From: Pirellulales bacterium
GTDB taxonomy: Bacteria > Planctomycetota > Planctomycetia > Pirellulales > JACPPG01
Reading direction: 5' to 3'
Assembly: GCA_036499395.1 (NCBI GenBank)
Contig: DASYDW010000107.1
Span: 1-53,937 of the forward strand
DNA length: 53,937 nt
Notes under the pieces: model-generated
Told to the model about the DNA's origin: nothing
The model's input: the letters and a program-made list of their open reading frames with translations, nothing else
The model's database searches: none
Position numbers and translations under genes: made by a program
Part shown: piece after piece, positions 42,018-50,310 of the stretch
Layout: each line of letters opens with the position of its first letter
Position numbering within the stretch: position 1 is the stretch's first letter

Positions 42018-43433
42018 TTACTTTCCATTCGCCGGCGCTAGTTCCTTCACGCGATTTTCGAGCGCTCCCATCAGCACGCCGGCCATCAATGGTCCGCAGC
42101 TGTTCTCTTCGCCGTACTGGCTCTTCTTGCGGCCGTAAGCGAACGGCGGCGTGTGGTCCCACTGCCGCTTCGGAATGATGTAGCCGAGCTCGTCGTTGGC
42201 CAGTCCAATCAGCATGATCTTGTCGCCCGGCAGTAATTGCGTGACGGACTTCTCCAGCGGCGCCTCGGGGAAGTCGGCATTCGGATCGGCCGGGTCCTGG
42301 AATTTGCCGTAGACCAGCTCAGGATAGATTTCCCCGGGCACGCCGGCGATATGCAACTGCCCGAAGCGCAAGTATACGACCTCGCTGACGCCGGCCGCGA
42401 CTTCGCCTTCGGCTCCCTTGATCGGCCCGCCGATGACTTCGAAATCACCGCTCCAGGCATGCCCCTCGCGCTTAAGCACGCCGGCCATCTGTGCCATGCG
42501 ATAGAGGGGATTCTCCAGCGGCACGCTGATCGGCTTGGCCGAGAAGGCCAGCGGTGATAACTCGAGCGGCTTGGCCGAGTCGATCGCCTTGATCGCCAGG
42601 TCCGCGACTTCGTTGCCATACGCTTCGGCATATTCGAACGTCTCGTCGGGAATCTTGCGCGAGTCGCGATATCGGTTCGATGGCGTCGTCATCAGGCCCC
42701 CGACCGCGCCGCTGAAATAAACCACCGGGCATTGATATTTCTTTTCCAGCCGTTTGACGGTCTGCCAGATGAAGTCGGCCGTCAGCAGCTTGTTTTCGCT
42801 TCCCAGCGCCTCGGGGTGGCAGCTCCATTGCACGATCAGGCCGGCCGGTTTCTTATCGGCTCCCAGAACCTTCACGGTGCGAATGACGCCGTCCGGCACA
42901 TGCGGCTCGCGACTGTCGCGCAGTAGCGTGGGATCATCGGCCGTGCCGTACTCGCCCGTCGCCGGCTTGGCAGCCGAGTCGGCCTTCTTCACTGCTTCCA
43001 CCACACGATCGACGATCAATTGCAGATAGGCGGGATCGACGCCACTCTTGAACGGGCTCGGCCCCCACAACCCCAGCACGTCGGGCCCTTCGTGATTGTG
43101 CGTGCTCGAAACCAGGACGTAATCAAAACCTTCGAGTCGTTTACGGATTTCTTGTGTCGTCGGATATTGAATGCCTACGACGTCGACGGCTGCCAGCGCG
43201 ATCTTCTTCTTACCATCGTTCAAGACGACGGCGCGGACGAAGAGGGGATCGTGGACGCCCGTCGCGCGACGGTTCTGCCCGTAACCAGCGATCCACACGG
43301 GATTCGGTCCGTTGACGTCCGGCGTGACGTCGGCCGTGGCAAAACCCACCTTCAAGGCATCCGCGGCTTTCACATCACTGTTCGCCATGAGAAACGCAAC
43401 GATTGCCAACAGGCACGCGAACACAATCTTCAT
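42018..43433 (-). CDS. neutral/alkaline ceramidase-like secreted protein 1
   Basis: 471 residues with a signal peptide (KIVFACLLAIVAFLMANSDVKA). The body matches the neutral/alkaline non-lysosomal ceramidase N-terminal domain family (PF04734): VGFATADVTPD at the start, PLFVRAVVLNDG, and VSSTHNHEGPDVLG with the zinc-binding His pair. Family members hydrolyse the amide of ceramides; many planctomycete members are uncharacterised and lack the C-terminal domain, as here, so the true substrate is uncertain. Same strand as the peptidase gene downstream, 249 bases apart with three palindromic repeats. A second family member lies at 52298-53680. Confidence 0.8.
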   Translation of the reverse strand: MKIVFACLLAIVAFLMANSDVKAADALKVGFATADVTPDVNGPNPVWIAGYGQNRRATGVHDPLFVRAVVLNDGKKKIALAAVDVVGIQYPTTQEIRKRLEGFDYVLVSSTHNHEGPDVLGLWGPSPFKSGVDPAYLQLIVDRVVEAVKKADSAAKPATGEYGTADDPTLLRDSREPHVPDGVIRTVKVLGADKKPAGLIVQWSCHPEALGSENKLLTADFIWQTVKRLEKKYQCPVVYFSGAVGGLMTTPSNRYRDSRKIPDETFEYAEAYGNEVADLAIKAIDSAKPLELSPLAFSAKPISVPLENPLYRMAQMAGVLKREGHAWSGDFEVIGGPIKGAEGEVAAGVSEVVYLRFGQLHIAGVPGEIYPELVYGKFQDPADPNADFPEAPLEKSVTQLLPGDKIMLIGLANDELGYIIPKRQWDHTPPFAYGRKKSQYGEENSCGPLMAGVLMGALENRVKELAPANGK

Positions 43434-43549
43434 CGACTTGCTACCTCAAAGAAGAATATTCAATGACCAAGTTCGGAAACCCTTGGTCGACACGATTACA
43501 AGTGCATCGAGTCACGAATGCTGACTACGGAGAACACACGGCGACTATA

Positions 43550-44923
43550 CTAACCCACCGCCGCACACTCGGCGAGCAGCGGCGGTGGGGCCGAAAAACC
43601 AATCTCGGCCTCGCACCAATGAGCAACCGACAACAGTGGTCCTTCGGTCCAACGTCCGCCGATCAATTGCAGCCCGACGGGCATCTGGTCGACGCTCGAC
43701 AAGCCGCACGGAAAGCAGACCGTGGGCAGTCCGGCGTAGCTGAATGGCGCGTTGAAACGAGGGTCGCCGGTCGTTTCCGGACCGGGGGCCGTGGTGGTTG
43801 TGGCGGGCGTGACGATCGCGTCGTACCCGGCGAGCTTCAGTTCCAAATCGCGTGCGAAGTGCCGCTGATGCTCGAGCGCCTCGGCAAACTCGACCACCGT
43901 GGCCGCGAGCCCCTCGTCCATTAGCGCCGCGATGCAGGGGCCGTACTCCGCGCGTCGTTCGGGGAAATTGTTGCGATGATGCGTTGCGGCATCGATCGCC
44001 ATGATGCGGCGATGGTTTACGATCACGTCGGCAAAGCTCGGTGGTGGAGCAATCCGATCGACCGTGGCGCCAGCAGCCACGAGCTTCGCAAGCGCCTCGT
44101 CGACGCTCGCCTGGACGTCGGCCGTTGCGGCCTCGGCAAAGAAGCCGGTCAGCAGCGCCAGTCGCGGCGGCGTCTCCCGCGCTGACTCGGCGGTGTACGT
44201 CGGCGCTGGGATGTCGATCGAAATGGGATCCTGCGGATCGTAGCCCGCGATGGCCGAGAGCATGATCGCCAGGTCCGTTACATCGCGCGCGATCGGCCCT
44301 GGATGATCGAGATGAAAGCTCAGCGGAACGATGCCTGACAGACTGGCTCGGCCGTACGTCGGCTTGCAGCCGGCGACGCCACAATATGCGGCCGGTCGCG
44401 TGATCGAACCGCCGGTTTGCGAACCCATGGCGGCGATGCACATGCCGAGCGCGACGGCCGCGGCGGACCCGCTGCTCGATCCGGCCGGCGTGCGCGCCAG
44501 ATTCCAAGGATTGCGCGTAGGGGGCGGATCGAAGCTGGCGAACTCGGTCGTCACGGTCTTGCCAAGTATCACGGCGCCCGCTTTGCGCAGTTTGGCAACG
44601 ACTGGCGCGTCGTACGCCGCGACATTGCCGATACGCAATCGTGATCCCGCCAGGGTTGGCCAGCCGGCGACGTCGATGATGTCCTTGATTCCGATTGGCA
44701 CGCCGTGCAAGAGCCCGCGGTGACGCCCCCCCTGCAACTCGGCGTCGCGCTCGGCGGCCTGACGGCGCGCCCCCTCGGCATCGACCAGCACCCAGGCTTG
44801 CACCCGATCTTCGAAGCGATCGATCCGCGCCAAGCAGGCGTCGACCAACTCGCGCGACGTGGTCCGACCCGCGCGCAACAGTTCGCTGGCTTCGTGGATC
44901 GTGGGGATCTGTGTCATGCTCAT
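43550..44923 (-). CDS. amidase-signature-family hydrolase
   Basis: 457 residues, no signal peptide. The amidase-signature catalytic triad is visible: Lys80 (GIKDIID), cis-Ser near 150 in TPAGSSSGSAAAVA and nucleophile Ser173 in GSQTGGSITRP. It resembles GatA-like amidases, but no gatB or gatC gene is adjacent, so a stand-alone amidase is more likely. Specificity cannot be read from the sequence. The start is uncertain: ATG at 44923 or 44917 are both possible, and neither has a strong ribosome binding site. It is divergent from the secreted phosphatase-like gene. Confidence 0.83.
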   Translation of the reverse strand: MSMTQIPTIHEASELLRAGRTTSRELVDACLARIDRFEDRVQAWVLVDAEGARRQAAERDAELQGGRHRGLLHGVPIGIKDIIDVAGWPTLAGSRLRIGNVAAYDAPVVAKLRKAGAVILGKTVTTEFASFDPPPTRNPWNLARTPAGSSSGSAAAVALGMCIAAMGSQTGGSITRPAAYCGVAGCKPTYGRASLSGIVPLSFHLDHPGPIARDVTDLAIMLSAIAGYDPQDPISIDIPAPTYTAESARETPPRLALLTGFFAEAATADVQASVDEALAKLVAAGATVDRIAPPPSFADVIVNHRRIMAIDAATHHRNNFPERRAEYGPCIAALMDEGLAATVVEFAEALEHQRHFARDLELKLAGYDAIVTPATTTTAPGPETTGDPRFNAPFSYAGLPTVCFPCGLSSVDQMPVGLQLIGGRWTEGPLLSVAHWCEAEIGFSAPPPLLAECAAVG

Positions 44924-45071
44924 CAGGAAACTCGGGCGGGCCATGCAGAGGATGTATCGGTGGATAGGGCGCCATTGTAATACGTCGGCCGCGGTGCGTG
45001 GCAACGGTCGGCGGCGCCCACTATCATGTGGCCGAGGGGACTGTCGCAACGGAAGGGGAGATCAGCCGGTG

Positions 45072-45977
45072 ATGTTGCATTCCACGATCAACTACGAATC
45101 TGCGCGGCTGCGGCAATTCCGCCGAAGCGTGATGTGCGGCTTGCTCGTACTCGTCGCGATGTTCGCCGGCCGGGCCACGGCCGATGAACCGGCCGGCGAG
45201 CTGAAGGTCATGACATTCAATCTGCGCTATGCCAACAGCAAGCCCCCGAATGCCTGGCAAGCGCGGCGGCCGGTTGCCAAATCGTTGATCGAGAACGTCA
45301 AACCGGACGTGATCGGCACGCAGGAAGGTCTATGGCAGCAGGTCAAAGACCTGGAAACCGACCTGCCGGACTATGGATGGATCGGCCTGGGCCGCGACGG
45401 CGGTAGCCGGGGCGAATTCATGGCGATCTTTTATCGCAAGGCCCGTTTCGAGCCGATGGAGTTCGACCACTTCTGGCTTTCGGACACGCCGGAGCGCATC
45501 GGATCGACGAGCTGGGGTAACACCAACCGGCGCATGGTCACCTGGGTGCGATTCAAAGAGCGCGACGGTGGCCAGGAATTCTACTTTCTCAATACCCATT
45601 TCGATCACCAGGTGCAGCAGGCGCGGGAGAAGAGCGCGGCCTTGGTCGTGAAGCGAGTCGACCAGTTGATGACGAAGTTGCCGATCATCCTGGTCGGCGA
45701 TTTCAATGCCGCGGCCGGAAATAATCCGGCCTATGACGCACTGATCAAAGACGGCAAGTTCGCTGACTCGTGGACGGCGGCGGAAAAGCACGGGCCCGCG
45801 ATCGGCACTTTCCACAATTACGCGGGATCCAAGGAAAACGGGCCTCGCATCGATTGGATCCTCACGCGCGGACCGGTTCGTGCCGTGAACACCGAGGTCG
45901 TCACGTTCTCTGACAAGGAGCAGTATCCGAGCGATCACTTCCCTGTCGTGGCGACACTACAACTGAATCCGCAATGA
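45072..45977 (+). CDS. secreted endonuclease/exonuclease/phosphatase-family protein
   Basis: 301 residues with a signal peptide-like segment (VMCGLLVLVAMFAGRATA). The EEP fold is shown by MTFNLRYAN, IGTQEG, LNTHFDH, VGDFNAAAGN and PSDHFPV, which bind Mg2+ and the scissile phosphate. The family includes DNases, sphingomyelinases and sugar or lipid phosphatases; exported planctomycete members are mostly uncharacterised. GGGGAG at about 45055 supports a start at GTG 45069 or ATG 45072. Confidence 0.85.
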   Translation: MLHSTINYESARLRQFRRSVMCGLLVLVAMFAGRATADEPAGELKVMTFNLRYANSKPPNAWQARRPVAKSLIENVKPDVIGTQEGLWQQVKDLETDLPDYGWIGLGRDGGSRGEFMAIFYRKARFEPMEFDHFWLSDTPERIGSTSWGNTNRRMVTWVRFKERDGGQEFYFLNTHFDHQVQQAREKSAALVVKRVDQLMTKLPIILVGDFNAAAGNNPAYDALIKDGKFADSWTAAEKHGPAIGTFHNYAGSKENGPRIDWILTRGPVRAVNTEVVTFSDKEQYPSDHFPVVATLQLNPQ

Positions 45978-46110
45978 AAGCCGACAAGGGGTATTCACCC
46001 CCAACGGAGTGTGCCTCCAGAAACCGGCCCTGCCGAGAGGAGATGGCAGGCTGCTGCGGTGCCAAGAGATGATTGGGAATGCCGGCAAATCGCAGACTTT
46101 ACCAACAGCG

Positions 46111-46152
46111 CAAAAAAGAAGCCCCCGCAGGTGGGGCAGGAACCTGCGGAGG
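46111..46152 (-). terminator. intrinsic terminator on the minus strand
   Basis: Stem GCCTCCGCAGGT/ACCTGCGGGGGC (11 of 12 Watson-Crick plus one G-T) followed on the minus strand by TTCTTTTTT. No protein gene on that strand ends here, which supports a small transcript upstream. Confidence 0.5.
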
Positions 46153-46161
46153 CCGACCTGT

Positions 46162-46177
46162 TGTGAGCAAGCTCACA
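46162..46177. promoter_or_regulatory. perfect CRP/FNR-like palindrome
   Basis: TGTGAGCAAGCTCACA fits TGTGA-N6-TCACA exactly. It may be a regulator site, or simply one hairpin of the candidate RNA in which it sits. Confidence 0.3.
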
Positions 46178-46428
46178 GCAGTAAGTCCAAGTATGCACTT
46201 GAATCGGCTGGATGCAAGGCATTCGTTGATGCCTTACGGAATTGTAAAGCCGGTGGCATTTTATCCCCCATTGGTGTAAGTACCCTCGCATCGAACTGTG
46301 CGAGAAATACGCAAGCGCGTCGTCGTTGCACGAGTTCGGTTTGGTTCTAAAAAGTTCCTCGCCCCTCGAACGTGCGGTGCTGTTCCTCGGAACTGTTACA
46401 GGCCGTTAATCCACGGAGAGAATCGCTC

Positions 46429-47022
46429 GTGTCGAAAGTCTTGATGCCGATCGGCGACGCCACCGAAGTGCTGGACACAATGTACGCCTTCTTCCGTTTA
46501 CCGGAGGATGGATTCGAGGTGGTCGTCGCCGGCCCCGAAGCGCGCATGTATCACATGGTGCTCCACGAGATTCCGCCAGCCGCCGATCCGCGCTGGGACA
46601 TCACGCGCGAATCGCCCGGGTATCATCTGCCGGCGACGATCGCTTTTCGTGACGTCGATCCGACGGAGTATGCCGGGCTGTTCGTTTCCGGAGGGCGCGC
46701 CCCGGAATACCTGCGCTACGATCAAGATTTGCTGCGCGTGACGCGACATTTTTTCGAAACCGGTAAGCCGGTTGCCGCGTTGTGTCACGGCGTCGAAATC
46801 CTCACAGCGGCCGATTGCATTCGCGGTCGGCGCGTAACCACCGTCGCGAAGTGTGCGCTCGATGCCGCTCAGGGAGGAGCGACCTACGTCAACGAACCGT
46901 GCGTCCTGGACGGCAACCTGGTCACGGCCCGCACCTGGCATGACAATACGCCGCTTTTGGCCCAGTTTGTGAAGATGCTGAGGAATAGTAGGCAGCCGGC
47001 AGTGACGAATAGCAGCCGGTAG
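46429..47022 (+). CDS. DJ-1/PfpI-family protein
   Basis: 197 residues from GTG 46429 (VSKVLMPIGDATEV), with GGAGAG eight bases upstream. The fold is the class I glutamine amidotransferase-like DJ-1/PfpI type: VDPTEYAGLFVSGGRAPEYL, then PVAALCHGVEILTAA with the reactive Cys in the nucleophile elbow. Members are peptidase-, glyoxalase/deglycase- or chaperone-like; the specific activity is not evident. An N-terminal extension to 46372 is open but has no homology and would precede the ribosome binding site. Confidence 0.8.
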   Translation: MSKVLMPIGDATEVLDTMYAFFRLPEDGFEVVVAGPEARMYHMVLHEIPPAADPRWDITRESPGYHLPATIAFRDVDPTEYAGLFVSGGRAPEYLRYDQDLLRVTRHFFETGKPVAALCHGVEILTAADCIRGRRVTTVAKCALDAAQGGATYVNEPCVLDGNLVTARTWHDNTPLLAQFVKMLRNSRQPAVTNSSR

Positions 47023-47145
47023 CGAGTTTTTCAGACGCGGGCGGCAGGCTCGGCCTGATAAGGCGTGCTGGCGCTCGCATCCTGTCGGTTGATTTCTGTC
47101 CAACGCGTTTTGCCGGGCGAATCACGGCCCTCGCCGGGGCTTTCA

Positions 47146-47173
47146 TTGTTTCGCACCCCCCTCGGGCTATAAT
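47146..47173 (+). promoter_or_regulatory. sigma70-like promoter of the TraB-like gene
   Basis: TTGTTT at 47146-47151, a 16-base spacer and a perfect TATAAT at 47168-47173. The start would be about 43 bases before the ATG at 47223. Confidence 0.5.
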
Positions 47174-47222
47174 TCGGCTAGCGTGCGTGATCTGCGGACG
47201 TGGAATTACGGAGACTCTGGCG

Positions 47223-48179
47223 ATGTACCGCCGATGGAATCAGTGTGTGCTGGCGTTGTCTCTTGTTACGGTCGCTGGCACTATCGTCGCTGCGGGGCGC
47301 AAGGATAACGGATCCGCGGACTCGAAGACGGCGTTCCTCCGTCTCGCTCGGGACGCCAACGATCAGCCGGTCTCGATGGAGACCGCGATCGTGCGCTACA
47401 AGGCGCAGAACGCCGACAAGCAAGATGTGACGATCGACCTGATCGGCGCCGTTCACATCGGCGAGAAGTCGTACTACGACAATCTGAATAAGGAATTCGA
47501 GAAGTACGACGTACTGCTATACGAACTGGTCGCGCCCGAAGGGACCCGCGTTCCGAAAGGGGGCGGCACAGGCAGCGGCCATCCCGTGGCGCTGTTGCAA
47601 AACGGCATGAAGGACATGCTCGAACTCGAGCATCAGCTGCACCACATCGACTATCACAAAGACAACTTCGTGCATGCGGACATGTCGCCCGAGGCTTTCT
47701 CGAAATCGATGGAAGATCGTGGCGAGAGTATCTGGACCATGATGTTCCGCATGATGGGACAGCAAATTGCGCAGCAGAACAAGCGCGCCAGCCGCACTTC
47801 GGAAGCCGATCTGTTCATGGCACTGTTTGATAAGAATCGTGCCCTGAGCTTGAAGCGCGTCATGGCCGAGCAGTTCGAGGATCTGGAAGGAGCAATGGGG
47901 GCGCTGGAAGGACCTGGCGGATCGACCCTGATCACCGAGCGCAACAAGGTCGCCCTTAAGGTACTGGCCGAGCAGATCGCGGCGGGCAAGAAGCGGATCG
48001 GCATTTTCTACGGGGCCGGCCACATGCCCGATATGGAGAAGCGGCTGATCAAAGATCTGGGCGCTTCGCGCGATGAAGAGCGCTGGCTCGTGGCGTGGGA
48101 TCTGCGTAGTAAGGCCAAGCGACCGGCCGACGCCAAGCAACCTGCCGAAACTGAGAAAGCGGTTCCGGCGGCAAATTAA
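47223..48179 (+). CDS. TraB/GumN-like exported protein
   Basis: 318 residues with an N-terminal hydrophobic segment (CVLALSLVTVAGTIVAAG) that could be a signal peptide. Two GxxH-type motifs of the TraB/Tiki superfamily are visible, IGAVHIGEKSYYD (about 66-78) and FYGAGHMPDMEKRL near residue 280, along with the conserved ERN (LITERNKVAL). Tiki proteins are metalloproteases that use such motifs, but catalysis has not been shown for bacterial members of this kind. GGAG precedes the ATG at 47223. It converges on a membrane-protein gene. Confidence 0.75.
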   Translation: MYRRWNQCVLALSLVTVAGTIVAAGRKDNGSADSKTAFLRLARDANDQPVSMETAIVRYKAQNADKQDVTIDLIGAVHIGEKSYYDNLNKEFEKYDVLLYELVAPEGTRVPKGGGTGSGHPVALLQNGMKDMLELEHQLHHIDYHKDNFVHADMSPEAFSKSMEDRGESIWTMMFRMMGQQIAQQNKRASRTSEADLFMALFDKNRALSLKRVMAEQFEDLEGAMGALEGPGGSTLITERNKVALKVLAEQIAAGKKRIGIFYGAGHMPDMEKRLIKDLGASRDEERWLVAWDLRSKAKRPADAKQPAETEKAVPAAN

Positions 48180-48210
48180 TGTCGCGCATCGGTTGACCCG
48201 GCACGGCCGG

Positions 48211-49923
48211 CTACTTGCGCTGCGTGTCGTCTTGCGGCGCCTTCGCCATCGGTGAGTTAACCGTTTCTGCCGGCTGAGCGCTGACGGCCTTCGCGTGGAA
48301 CTCGAAGACCTCGTAGCAGGCGAACCGCGGGGGCTCCGGCGGCCAGTTGAGTTGCACGCGATAGGTCTGCTCGCCCGTCAGAGTGTAGTTCGCACTCATT
48401 TCGTGCATCCAAGCATCGAATTGCTTTGTGTCGCGTGCCTCGCCCTCGAGCGAGCAAGCCACGCAGCGGAGCGGCCGATCGGCTGGTAAATCCGCCAGGC
48501 TGACGCGCCGTGGCCCCTGGCGATGCACCGGCGAATAGGTCCTCTGGTAGCAGACATAATCCTCGGGCACAGCGGCTGACGTGAAGTGTTTCCCCAAATC
48601 GGTGTGTACGCACACGATTTCGCCTTCGTTGGCATTCTCTTTCCAGAACCAACGAACGAAGCCACGATGATCGAAATCGACCTGCCGCTTGTAGGGCTTG
48701 ATCACATCTTTCGCGAACATGCCTAAGGCAATGACGAACAAGAGTGCGACCGTCGCTTGAAACGCTCGACGCCGCAGATCGGCCTTGGCGATTGCGGCCA
48801 AGAGCGTCGCGGCCCCCAGCCCGATCGCCAAACAAGCGAGCGCCCCGTAATACTGTGACAGCCGGGCGCCACCGTACGGATAGCGCCGCAACACCGCGGC
48901 CACGAATGCCAGCGCCAGTGGACCGACTACCAGAAGCGCCAGGGTGCGATCGCGTCGTCGCGCCAGTACGACGACGCCGACGATGAAGCAGGTCAGCGAT
49001 AGGATGCTGCCGAAGTGATCGTCTCCCACGGGGTAGGCCATCATCTCGCCGCCGTGAATCGTGCCCAGCCACGCAATGAATGCCAACGGGCGCATCGGCG
49101 GAAAGCCTTCGGCCCAATACTCATGCATGAACTTGTGCGTCGCCTCGTATTGCGCCGCCGTGACCGATTTCAGCATCACCAGGAAGACGATCGCGACCAG
49201 TACGTTGTAGAGAGCAAATGCGACCCAGGTTTGAGCATCGCGCGAGCGCCACACCGGCAATAACAGCGCCAATGCGACGCCGCCGGCGACGAAGATCGTG
49301 GGATTCGAAAATACGATCGCCAGCGGCCCCGCCACGGCCAACGCCCATAGCCAGCGGCGCTGCGCGGGGTTCTGCCACCAGCACACGGCCAACCAGGCGA
49401 GAAGCAATCCGAACGTCAGGTCCGAGCCGTACGGCTTGCATTCGGCCGCATGCCGCACGGGGTAATAACTCACTGCCAGAATGCCCACGGCCAGCACCAT
49501 CGGCACCTTGCCCAACACGCGCGCGGCCAGATCACGAAAGATGAACAAGCCGACGATGCTGGACACTACGGCAAACAATCGCAAGGACCATTCTGAAAAA
49601 CCAAACAGCTTAATCGCCGTCAGCTCGGCCGCGATGTAACCGACCGGCGCCACCTGCTGTAGTGACAACGGCTTGAGTACGTCGCCGTAACCGCGATCGA
49701 GATAATTCTGAATCAGCATCAGCTCGTCTCCCCAGAACGGAAAGTTGAGCAAGTAGCGTCCCAATCGCAGTCCGATACCAACCGCCACAAAGGCCCACGC
49801 CAGTCGGTCGAGGCGGCGTTGCGACTGTTCGTCCGGCAGCAAGTTCGGCACGTCGAATCGTGCATACGGGCCGGATGTCGGCACAGCCACTACAGAAGCG
49901 GATCTGGCAAGCGTATCGCTCAT
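48211..49923 (-). CDS. GT39/PMT_2-like membrane glycosyltransferase
   Basis: 570 residues, about ten transmembrane segments. After the first helix the loop FPFWGDELMLIQNYLDRGYG gives the D-E motif of the PMT/ArnT-type GT-C fold, and YFNP-type loops recur; the C-terminal 130 residues are soluble. Such enzymes transfer sugar from polyprenyl phosphate at the outer face of the membrane. A longer frame begins at 50085, but ATG at 49923 (MSDTLARSAS) is chosen because the preceding residues look non-coding. It could serve the surface glycan pathway at 11.7-18.4 kb or another target; no direct link is visible. Confidence 0.72.
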   Translation of the reverse strand: MSDTLARSASVVAVPTSGPYARFDVPNLLPDEQSQRRLDRLAWAFVAVGIGLRLGRYLLNFPFWGDELMLIQNYLDRGYGDVLKPLSLQQVAPVGYIAAELTAIKLFGFSEWSLRLFAVVSSIVGLFIFRDLAARVLGKVPMVLAVGILAVSYYPVRHAAECKPYGSDLTFGLLLAWLAVCWWQNPAQRRWLWALAVAGPLAIVFSNPTIFVAGGVALALLLPVWRSRDAQTWVAFALYNVLVAIVFLVMLKSVTAAQYEATHKFMHEYWAEGFPPMRPLAFIAWLGTIHGGEMMAYPVGDDHFGSILSLTCFIVGVVVLARRRDRTLALLVVGPLALAFVAAVLRRYPYGGARLSQYYGALACLAIGLGAATLLAAIAKADLRRRAFQATVALLFVIALGMFAKDVIKPYKRQVDFDHRGFVRWFWKENANEGEIVCVHTDLGKHFTSAAVPEDYVCYQRTYSPVHRQGPRRVSLADLPADRPLRCVACSLEGEARDTKQFDAWMHEMSANYTLTGEQTYRVQLNWPPEPPRFACYEVFEFHAKAVSAQPAETVNSPMAKAPQDDTQRK

Positions 49924-50310
49924 GGCAGGAAACCCGGGGAGACGATTGGCGGAGCGGGCGGGAAAAAAGCCGCCAGAGGATAATCCCGTTCTCGCAAACC
50001 GGGCAAGAGCATCGCGCCAGCCAGATGAGCCGTTTGTCGCGCCATGCAAGCGCCGAAACGGGACAATTCCGGCCGTTTCCCTCAAATCGCGACCCTCCCA
50101 AGAGCGCCTGTCGGCGGTGCTATAATTGAAAAATCCCTCGCCCTTGCGGGGGAGAGGATAGGGTCAGGGGCATGCGTCGAGAGCATTCTCATGCCCCCCC
50201 TCTGCACCTCGACCAACCGCGAGCGTCACACGCGACGAAGATTACGGCGCTGCTAGCACCCGCCTGCATCAATGTGCAACGACCTCGCAGACTCGCAGCG
50301 CGATTGAAGA
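49924..50310. other. intergenic region with TATAAT and palindromic repeat copy 9
   Basis: 387 bases between the minus-strand membrane protein and the plus-strand GTPase. TATAAT at 50121-50126 is a good -10 for the GTPase, without a clear -35. The palindromic repeat (50135-50170) follows and would be in its leader. Confidence 0.4.
50135..50170. repeat. GGGAGAGGG/GGGTGAGGG palindromic repeat, copy 9
   Basis: CCCTCGCCCTTGCGGGGGAG followed by AGGATAGGGTCAGGGG: the core hairpin and tail of the dispersed family. Confidence 0.6.

Larger units (their letters stand above)
46108..46304 (-). ncRNA. candidate small structured RNA ending in an intrinsic terminator
   Basis: Read on the minus strand there are four hairpins in a row: CTCGCA with TGCGAG (46285-46304), AAGGCAT with ATGCCTT (46216-46235), TGTGAGC with GCTCACA (46162-46177) and CCGCAGGT with ACCTGCGG (46125-46149), the last followed by a T-run (TTCTTTTTT). 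That is the layout of a small RNA with a terminator. No family is recognised. Confidence 0.3.
45978..46428. other. 451-base intergenic region with hairpin chain
   Basis: No convincing protein gene; small open frames on both strands lack homology cues and overlap the structures. It contains the hairpin series and terminator described at 46108-46304 and the start region of the DJ-1/PfpI gene (GGAGAG at 46415). Confidence 0.4.

Noticed and set aside
43545..44975. 476-codon minus-strand frame overlapping the amidase
   Set aside because: It lies in the wrong frame relative to the amidase signature residues and has a low-complexity, Arg-rich translation.
45995..46350. Small open frames on both strands of the 46.0-46.35 kb gap, one with a CxxC pair
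   Set aside because: They overlap the terminator and hairpins, lack good starts and have no recognisable family; a structured RNA explains the region better.
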